Assembly (NCBI RefSeq): GCF_000619905.2
Contig: NZ_CP012371.1
Span: 2,480,001 to 2,544,000 of the forward strand
Reading direction: 5' to 3'
Length of the DNA stretch: 64,000 nucleotides
Source: Nitrosospira briensis C-128
GTDB taxonomy: Bacteria; Pseudomonadota; Gammaproteobacteria; Burkholderiales; Nitrosomonadaceae
The notes beneath the pieces were generated by a model. The model worked only from the letters and a program-made list of their open reading frames with translations, was not told where the DNA came from and searched no databases. The position numbers were made by a program, and so were the translations under genes. Positions 58,786 through 64,000 of this stretch are shown piece by piece (position 1 is the first letter of the stretch; every line of letters begins with the position of its first letter).

Positions 58786-58925
58786 CCAATAAAGTGTCCC
58801 AAGTAGTCCAAAGAAATCCAGAAAACCCGCATGAATAAAGGCTTGCGGGTTTTTTGTTGTCCAAGGAAGTTCAAACTCGGCTGTTGTAAACCGGCGGTAA
58901 CTGACGGTAAACTTGACGGTAACAG
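58786..58925. repeat. Right copy of 140-bp att-flanking direct repeat
   Basis: Mirrors 51275-51414, including terminator and GACGGTAA sites. Weak similarity to the integrase leader continues to about 58950, so this is the left end of a second, related element that has lost its integrase rather than a simple short attR. Confidence 0.9.
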
Positions 58926-58997
58926 TAATCATCAGATGAAGTTGCCATCAAAACGCTGGTCACGCAGCTTATGGCAAATAACAAGACCTGACCCCGT

Positions 58998-59930
58998 GTG
59001 TGGTGGTCGTGGGGGATAATAAAGGTGGAATCAGCATGTGATAAGCACACGGGCGAGGTTATCGACGCCGAACAACTATGGATCATCGTCCCGGTCGATC
59101 CCATGGGCTATGAATGTCGGGGCTGCGGTGCACTGGTCACCCCTTGCTCGTACCGGCCTGAAAACAAGGTCCGTCCCTACTTCAGCGCGAAAGACGGGCA
59201 CAACGCCGGCTGTGACGTTGACGGAGAAGTTGAACTGGTGAAACGAGCCCAAAAGCAGCGCATCTCAACGCGCGAGGGCTTCCCGGGCAGTTTCCCGAAC
59301 CGGCTCGTACTCCGAGACACACGCAAAGTGGTTGACTCGAACGGAACTCCGACTGTCGCGACGAGTGCCGGAGGACGCCGAAGCGGCTCCAAGGGGTCGA
59401 GTGAGAAACAACGGGATCGCCACTGGGCGGCCCAGACCATTCGACCGATCTGCCGCACTTTCGTCAACTATCCGTATGATCGCGACCTCCCTTTGGCGGT
59501 GCTTGGCATCGCAGTTGGCACCTACCAGCGCGTCTTCCGCTCACTCAAGGTCAAGGGGGATCAGATCCTCCGGCACCCCGAACCGCGCCTTTTCTACGGC
59601 CCCATCAGCTGGAAGGCGTCATTCGCCAATGACGACCGGCTCGAGATCCAGTTGAGCTACGGCGAATGGATAGAGGGGAAGCTCACTCGTCCGTACCGGG
59701 TGAGAATGAGCTGGAAAGACTGGAGCGATGCGAAGCGCAACTATGTTTCTCGCGAGGTCCGGACCGCCAAGGTGGAATCCATAGCGGCGAACAAGCGCGG
59801 CGACAAAGAGAAGGGATGGCTCTTTTTCATTGGCAGGCAGGACGAGAGCGATTCCGCGCTCTTTCACGTCGATGATCATCGACTTGTCTGTTGCGTGGTC
59901 GCCGAAATGATCTGTCCGCGCGGCCCGTGA
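58998..59930 (+). CDS. Unrecognised protein with N-terminal zinc-finger-like motif (CoiA-like layout)
   Basis: About 300-residue protein. The N-terminus has ECRGCGALVTPCSYRPENKVRPYFSA then HNAGCD, a C-x2-C...H-x3-C pattern like the zinc finger of CoiA-type competence nucleases. A Ser/Gly/Lys-rich linker (SAGGRRSGSKGSSEKQRDRHW) leads to a globular C-terminal half (YDRDLPLAVLGIAVGTYQRVF; RLFYGPISWKASF). No clear catalytic motif seen. Starts GTG at 58998 or GTG at 59025; the latter follows GGGGGATAATAAAG and is plausible. It lies in remnants of a second ssrA island. Confidence 0.6.
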   Translation: MWWSWGIIKVESACDKHTGEVIDAEQLWIIVPVDPMGYECRGCGALVTPCSYRPENKVRPYFSAKDGHNAGCDVDGEVELVKRAQKQRISTREGFPGSFPNRLVLRDTRKVVDSNGTPTVATSAGGRRSGSKGSSEKQRDRHWAAQTIRPICRTFVNYPYDRDLPLAVLGIAVGTYQRVFRSLKVKGDQILRHPEPRLFYGPISWKASFANDDRLEIQLSYGEWIEGKLTRPYRVRMSWKDWSDAKRNYVSREVRTAKVESIAANKRGDKEKGWLFFIGRQDESDSALFHVDDHRLVCCVVAEMICPRGP

Positions 59931-60102
59931 AGAGTCAGGAGGAGTAGCAAGCTTCCGTTCGTTCCAGTACTTAGTTCGCCAGCCGCAAATGGATGAGGAG
60001 ATACGATGGTCTTGAATGATCAAGCGAATCTATGGGGTCAGAATCGATTAATTATAAAATTACGAGGCGGTCTAGGGTGCTTTCCTGAGCGAGAGGATTG
60101 CA

Positions 60103-60330
60103 ATGGCACGCTCCGAGATTTATCCTTCCCGGCCAACCGCAGCACGTAATTTTACGGGGGCAATAATCGGATTGAGATTTTCTGTGTAGAGGCAGATTAT
60201 TGGTTCTATCTTGATAAACTGCGGTTAGCCTGTGAAAAGCATGGTTGTGATATTCACGCCTATGTGCTGATGACCAACCACGTGCACTTACTCGTCACTC
60301 CCCAGAAAGAGCAGAGCTTGAGGCGAGACC
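60103..60330 (+). pseudogene. 5' part of a REP-associated (Y1/RAYT-type) transposase
   Basis: MARSEIYPSRPTAARN continues, after a one-base insertion at the GGGGG near 60160, as NNRIEIFCVEADYWFYLDKLRLACEKHGCDIHAYVLMTNHVHLL, the HUH-like core (HxH as HVHL) of TnpA_REP. It breaks off after EQSL near 60325 into unrelated sequence. Confidence 0.75.
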
Positions 60331-60424
60331 TGACCGCGTGTGTGTGGACTCAGTGTATGTGGACCCGTACCTAAGACGGACACATTCGATAGGTTATTGA
60401 CCGACGGTCGGCTGAAACGTAAGG
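60331..60424. other. Junction between RAYT fragment and inserted gene pair
   Basis: Contains AGACCTGACCGCGTGTGTG, similar to AGACCTGACCCCGTGTGTG at 58984-59001, plus GTGTGGACTCAGTGTATGTG. It appears to be a short repeat scar; no gene. Confidence 0.35.
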
Positions 60425-60703
60425 TTAGGTATCTCCTTTTCCTTTTCGAATGCTCATGAAAGTCGCCTCAATGATATTCTTTCCGCCTTCACCAGCGCCG
60501 TGGTATATACCAGCCATAAATTTAAGCGTATTCGCAGCAGCGCCAGCCATTGACCAACTTACATTGGTGAAAGTGCAACCTTCCATCCCAATTAGCCCGT
60601 AGCCGCGAAACACAAGCATACAATCCTCAAATTGACAGTTAATGAAGCTATTGAAATCAATGTCGATCGTTTCATTCTTGAAGGATTTATTTTCAAATTT
60701 CAT
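60425..60703 (-). CDS. Small conserved protein, pentapeptide-like N-terminus
   Basis: 92-residue soluble protein starting MKFENKSFKNETIDIDFNSF and continuing INCQFEDCMLVFRGYGLIG, a right-handed-helix style repeat (NCxF, DCxL). It then has WSMAGAAANTLKFMAGIYHGAGEGGKNIIEATF. Similar small proteins occur widely in proteobacteria without assigned function. It starts one base after the stop of the membrane protein gene, so the two are a pair. Confidence 0.65.
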   Translation of the reverse strand: MKFENKSFKNETIDIDFNSFINCQFEDCMLVFRGYGLIGMEGCTFTNVSWSMAGAAANTLKFMAGIYHGAGEGGKNIIEATFMSIRKGKGDT

Positions 60704-60704
60704 A

Positions 60705-61082
60705 TTATTGCTCCGATTTCTTGATCTGTCGTATGAAGTCGTCTCTTGATTTATTTTTAGGACGTACCTTTAGTGTATAGATTAACCATCCAAAGACTAG
60801 GATGAGAGCAACGTAGAATATTGCCTCCCACACCGCAGCTGCCAGCAGAAACTTACGGAAGTCTGCCGTGAGAAGGGTCATAAATATTGAGATGAATATG
60901 CCAACTGGAGCTATCCATGCGTCTCGACCAACTCTGGTCTGTTGCCATTCCAATAGCACAAGTTTGAGCTTATCTTCGGTTGTGACAATGACGCTGGTGC
61001 TAGTATTGATGCTGACTTCCGTTGCGCTGATTAAACCAATATTTATGAAGTTGTTGTTGTTATCGTTGTCGGGTTCAACCAT
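60705..61082 (-). CDS. Small membrane protein with two predicted TM helices
   Basis: 125 residues: an Asn/Asp-rich N-terminus (VEPDNDNNNNF), a soluble region EDKLKLVLLEWQQTRVGRDAW, TM1 APVGIFISIFMTLLTADF, TM2 FLLAAAVWEAIFYVALILVFGWLIYTL arranged as a hairpin, and a basic tail KVRPKNKSRDDF. Unrecognised family. First gene of a two-gene operon inserted between RAYT fragments. Confidence 0.65.
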   Translation of the reverse strand: MVEPDNDNNNNFINIGLISATEVSINTSTSVIVTTEDKLKLVLLEWQQTRVGRDAWIAPVGIFISIFMTLLTADFRKFLLAAAVWEAIFYVALILVFGWLIYTLKVRPKNKSRDDFIRQIKKSEQ

Positions 61083-61191
61083 AGTGATTGGGTAATACCT
61101 AACTATAAAAAAGATACTTAAGGACAGCCCTCCTAACTAGGGTAGCTGGCTAGGGAAATTAACAAATCAATGCAAATCAATTACCAACCAC

Positions 61192-61722
61192 GTGCACTTA
61201 CTCATCACCCCTCATAAAGAGCAGAGCTTGAGCAAGGCCCTACAAATGCTGGGACGTTATTATGTCCAATTTTTCAATCACTGCTACCGGCGCACTGGCA
61301 CACTGTGGGAAGGGCGCTACAAAGCTATCCTGATTGATACCGAGGCGTATTTGCTGACTTGCATGCAGTATATAGAACTCAATCCAGTACGTGCAGGCAT
61401 GGTAGCGCATCCATCCGAGTATCCGTGGTCAAGTTATGGCTACAATGCGCATGGCCAGACCAATAACCTGATGAGCCCACATCCTGAATATCGGCGTCTT
61501 GGACAAACTGACGAGGAATGTCGGAGCGCATACCAGCAGCTATTCGAGCACCCGGTTTCTGAAGAGAGCATTAGCGCGATTAGAGAGGCAACAAACAAAG
61601 CCTGGGTATTGGGAAATGACAGGTTCAAGCAAAGTATTCGAGAGAAATTGAAAAGACGGGTAGAGCCTGCGGCCAAGGGTGGGGATAGGAGGTCGGCGCA
61701 ATTCAAGATCAATCGAGTCTGA
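61192..61722 (+). pseudogene. 3' part of a REP-associated (Y1/RAYT-type) transposase
   Basis: Opens at a GTG inside NHVHLLI, then KEQSLSKALQMLGRYYVQFFNHCYRRTGTLWEGRYKAILIDTE, YIELNPVRAGMV and SYGYNAHGQ, the central and C-terminal TnpA_REP regions, to a natural stop. The N-terminal third is missing; 50 bp at its start (61183-61232) duplicate 60273-60322 with four mismatches. Confidence 0.85.
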
Positions 61723-61764
61723 CCCCGTAGATTTACATGACCCCGTAGATTTACATATATGCTT

Positions 61765-62163
61765 TCCCCTGCGCCTCGCCGCCTGCTCCCAGCCTTTGAG
61801 CGCTCGGAAATTAATGAACGCTCAAATTCGGCCAGGGCGCCCATGATGTGAAACACCAGCTTACCGCCTGCACTAGTGGTATTGATGCCATCCGAGAGGT
61901 TTTCAAAGCCTGCTCCCTCGTTTCTCAGTTTCTCGATCAGATCAATCAGAAAGCTCAATGATCGGCCTAGGCGGTCCAGCTTCCACACAACCAGCACGTC
62001 ACCCGACTGCGGCAATTGCTTGAGCCAATCCTTTACGTTCGATAGTGGACCCGCTCACCCCCTTGATCGGTAAATATCCGTTCGCACCCTACCTTGTTCA
62101 AAGCGTCCATCTGCAGTCAAGATTCCGGTCATCAGTGGATACTCGCGCATAGCCAATTTTCAT
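61765..62163 (-). pseudogene. Serine recombinase (resolvase/invertase) remnant
   Basis: Starts MKIGYARVSTDD at 62163 with the active-site Ser, but loses frame soon after (NLDCRWTL then stop). VSGSTIERKD follows, then VLVVWKLDRLGRSLSFLIDLIEKL, GINTTSAGGKLVFHIMGALAEFERSLISERSKAG. At least two indels are present and the C-terminal HTH is missing. A Tn3-type resolvase relic. Confidence 0.85.
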
Positions 62164-62375
62164 GGATTTCCTCTCTCTGTTTTGGCTCCCTTTTGCAACA
62201 AAGGGAGCCAAAACAATGTCTTGAGTGGTCCATTCTAGTGTAGAAAAAAGGGAGGCCTTATACCACAAATATTACCTCGACAGAGTACTGGAAGAAAGCT
62301 GAGGGCTGATATACCTCTGCAATGTCAACGATGCGCCGTTTGAATTAGCTTGATCGAGAATAAATTCTGACATAA

Positions 62376-62419
62376 ACTTCACAAAAACTTCACACAAATT
62401 TCACAAAAACCTCACATTA
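62376..62419 (+). promoter_or_regulatory. Four 11-bp direct repeats, Pho-box-like array
   Basis: ACTTCAC-AAAA, ACTTCAC-ACAA, ATTTCAC-AAAA and ACCTCAC-ATTA follow each other with exact 11-bp periodicity. A 7-mer plus 4-bp AT spacer is the geometry of PhoB/OmpR-class operators. The array ends about 70 bp upstream of the secreted-protein gene, and inverted TGTGAA/TGTGAG words follow at 62424-62439. Confidence 0.55.
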
Positions 62420-62490
62420 CTATTGTGAATTTGTGTGAGCTAATAGTCGAATTAAGCTTCTAGTTATTCATTATTGGATAGGAGGGCACT

Positions 62491-62892
62491 ATGGAAAAGG
62501 GAAGATTTGTCGGAACGTTATATATGTTTGCTATGGCGACAGCGCTGATTTCATCCGCTGAAGCGATGGCGGATATGTCTGCTCGTGTCACAAACCAAAG
62601 TGTCATGACGCCATGCTGTCATGAGGAACTGGTAAAATATTATGAAAATGCTGCCAGCGATCTGCAGACCAAAGCGCAGAAAAAAACGCAGTTGCTCGAG
62701 CAGTATCAAAGCAAGAGCTATCTATATGGCAGGCAAGCACAGGATCTGCAGGCCCAAACCCATGCGTTGATTCGCAAGTACGACCGAGCTGCGAAGGTAA
62801 AAATGGGAAAAGCGGCAGAGCACCGACAAATGGCAGCCGAGCTTGAGGAAAACACCTATTGTGTTTCGCCCAAAAGGGTCGTGAATTGCTGA
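62491..62892 (+). CDS. Secreted hypothetical protein with coiled coil and Cys pairs
   Basis: 133-residue exported protein: signal peptide to about residue 27 (LYMFAMATALISSAEAMA), then MTPCCHEELVKYYENAASDLQTKAQKK, a long amphipathic helix (LLEQYQSKSYLYGRQAQDL onward) and C-terminal Cys residues (TYCVSPKRVVNC). It could form disulfides in the periplasm. GATAGGAGGGCACT is a strong ribosome binding site. Family not recognised; the Pho-box-like array upstream suggests induced expression. Confidence 0.8.
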   Translation: MEKGRFVGTLYMFAMATALISSAEAMADMSARVTNQSVMTPCCHEELVKYYENAASDLQTKAQKKTQLLEQYQSKSYLYGRQAQDLQAQTHALIRKYDRAAKVKMGKAAEHRQMAAELEENTYCVSPKRVVNC

Positions 62893-63007
62893 TAAGATTC
62901 GGCATCATTCAAGGATGGAATCTTACGGACAGCGATCCGCATCCTTGAAACGGCTAAAATCGTCATCGGTGATTTTTTTTACACGGAAAATTAGTCCCAA
63001 TTCAGGC

Positions 63008-63307
63008 TCATCTCACGCATGAGCCTTTTTGCATCTCCCTACTGAGCTCAATGCTCGACCGCATCCGGTCCAAGACGACGGGCCTTACCTCTCTTAGCAA
63101 TCGGTTGAAGTTATCTATGGCTTTACGCAGTGATTCTGATAGCGCCTGCCAGCGGACGCCCGCATCGTCATAGCCAAATGCCTTCATTTCACGCTTGAGT
63201 GCAAGCATCTTAAAAACTGTCAGCACACTATAGAACTCGTGAGTCTGCCATCGTTCCGCCAGTTCCTGCATGGTTTTCTGTCGTTCAAGTCGCTCAAGCT
63301 CATCCAT
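63008..63307 (-). CDS. Hypothetical protein, helical, possibly 5'-truncated
   Basis: 99 residues rich in charged helices (MDELERLERQKTMQELAERWQ; LREVRPVVLDRMRSSIELS). The frame continues upstream with plausible residues (ARITKEQAPLREY) for about 25 codons without a start before a stop, and an IS3 relic begins just there. The gene may have lost its 5' end. Unrecognised. Confidence 0.4.
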   Translation of the reverse strand: MDELERLERQKTMQELAERWQTHEFYSVLTVFKMLALKREMKAFGYDDAGVRWQALSESLRKAIDNFNRLLREVRPVVLDRMRSSIELSREMQKGSCVR

Positions 63308-63387
63308 ATATTCCCTGAGAGGCGCTTGCTCTTTCGTAATGCGCGCCTGAACCGGCGTTCCATCGCCATGGCAAGCCGGAGATTATG

Positions 63388-63693
63388 AATACCGATCAAG
63401 GCAGCCAGTTTGCCGCCCATGAGTTCGTGCAGGCCGTTAGGGAACAGGGGTGCAACCTCAGCATAGACGGGTGCGGAGTCTAGCAAGATAATGTATTCGT
63501 CGAGCGCCTGTGGAAATCGGTGAAATACGAGCGGGTGTACTTGCATGCCTATGACTCGATCGCTGAAGCCAGAGTATCAATTATGCAATACATGGATTGG
63601 TACAACTGATCCCGGCCACATTCGAGCCTGGGCAAGAAAACGCCTGATGAGGCTTATGTCGTGATGCTGCCGACGGTTGAACTGGCAGCGTGA
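63388..63693 (+). pseudogene. IS3-family transposase OrfB 3' remnant
   Basis: NTDQGSQFAAHEFVQAVREQG, then after an in-frame stop DNVFVERLWKSVKYERVYLHAYDS, YMDWYN, a second stop, and RPHSSLGKKTPDEAYVVML. These are the second Asp and Glu regions of a DDE transposase of a different IS3 subgroup from the element at 57.5 kb. Several stops; inactive. Confidence 0.85.
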
Positions 63694-63813
63694 GAACCAG
63701 CAGAGATTCCACTTAAAATGTTCAGGTCGTTGTTCAAGCAAATGGAAGAGAAATTTAGATTCCTCAGTTGATCGCTCGTTCTGACATCAACATCCCGCAT
63801 ATTTTAACTTCAA

Positions 63814-64000
63814 TCATCGGCGTAGAATCGCCAACCAACGCGCCATATTGAGTAGTGTCATCAGCGAAGCCGCGACATAAGTCCATGCCGCGGCAGTGAG
63901 CAATCGTCGGGCATGCGGCATGTCTCCATCGATCAGATAACGCTCTCGCTCCAAAATTGGCAGGGCCCGGGCAAAACTCGCATTCAATTCCATCGGTAAG
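63814..64000 (-). CDS. Zinc metallopeptidase (YugP-like) C-terminal part, cut by window end
   Basis: 62 codons ending in a stop at 63814: LPMELNASFARALPILERE, then HARRLLTAAAWTYVAASLMTLLNMARWLAILRR. The FDASxRAL-like start, an alanine-rich helix and a terminal TM segment match the C-terminus of YugP-type membrane zinc proteases. The catalytic HExxH region lies outside the window. Confidence 0.65.
   Translation of the reverse strand, partial: LPMELNASFARALPILERERYLIDGDMPHARRLLTAAAWTYVAASLMTLLNMARWLAILRR

Larger units (their letters stand above)
51278..58788. mobile_element. P4-type integrative island at the 3' end of ssrA (decayed)
   Basis: About 7.5 kb between two copies of a 140-bp direct repeat that begins at the tmRNA CCA. 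It carries a tyrosine integrase abutting the att site, a conserved hypothetical gene, an AlpA-like regulator, a DUF927 ATPase, an iteron-like region and cargo genes (DUF2971, HNH). The integrase and DUF2971 are frameshifted and the HNH gene is truncated by an IS3-family element, so it is probably immobile. Confidence 0.85.
60029..61731. mobile_element. Composite RAYT element with inserted two-gene cassette
   Basis: Inverted ends TCTATGGGGTCAGAATCG (60029-60052 arm) and the complementary 61708-61731 (21 of 24 matching) enclose both RAYT parts and the gene pair. GACCCCGTAGATTTACAT is tandemly repeated just past the right end (61721-61755). Confidence 0.55.

Overview
The window looks like a chromosomal segment of a betaproteobacterium, most likely a Nitrosomonadaceae-type (Nitrosospira-like) ammonia oxidiser. 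That placement is inference from gene content, gene order (gyrA-serC-serA-pheA-hisC-aroF-tyrA; phoB-phoR; ydbH-ynbE-ydbL), the betaproteobacterial style of the tmRNA tag (ANDDSYALAA) and moderate GC. No ammonia-oxidation gene is present to confirm it.

Layout. 1-4.7 kb: an IS110/IS1111-type insertion sequence with a candidate bridge-RNA region, then ychJ-like, srkA-like and SDR genes plus a 189-bp MITE. 4.8-14.3 kb: NUDIX hydrolase, phoR and phoB (separated by a nested inverted-repeat element), glycerate kinase and uvrA on the minus strand, divergent from a YajR-like transporter and ssb. 14.4-18.1 kb: an accessory block holding a DNA methyltransferase that converges on a DUF262-HEPN gene pair, which has a perfect 24-bp palindrome upstream; this is the best candidate for an undescribed (defence-type) system. 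18.7-26 kb: core genes (HhH protein, cysM, ydbH-ynbE-ydbL, a PolB-like exonuclease, rlmD, yccA). 26.1-29 kb: an intact tRNA-Ser beside a 5' half-tRNA, a frameshifted PD-(D/E)XK nuclease gene, csbD, and an encapsulated-ferritin-like gene without encapsulin or loading tail. 29.1-36.7 kb: a translationally coupled surface-polysaccharide operon (Wzt-like ATPase, PIG-L-like protein, glycosyltransferase-methyltransferase fusion, sugar dehydrogenase and sugar aminotransferase) and a stand-alone lpxA. 36.8-46.7 kb: the aromatic/serine/histidine operon and gyrA. 47-51.3 kb: ompA-like, mtaD, ubiG, a mupP/gph-like phosphatase and the tmRNA gene.

51.3-64 kb is accessory DNA. A 7.5-kb P4-type island sits at the 3' end of ssrA: a frameshifted integrase, a hypothetical gene, an AlpA-like regulator, a DUF927 ATPase, an iteron-like GTTACC cluster, a frameshifted DUF2971 gene and an HNH gene cut by an IS3-family element. 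It is bounded by a ~140-bp direct repeat that also carries the ssrA terminator and the integrase operator, which indicates tandem accretion of related islands. Beyond it lie a zinc-finger protein of unknown function, RAYT transposase halves separated by a two-gene insert, a decayed resolvase, a secreted protein behind an 11-bp-periodic Pho-box-like array, an IS3 remnant and the 3' end of a zinc metallopeptidase gene.

The core genes are intact, while at least five accessory genes carry frameshifts or truncations, so the mobile layer appears to be decaying.
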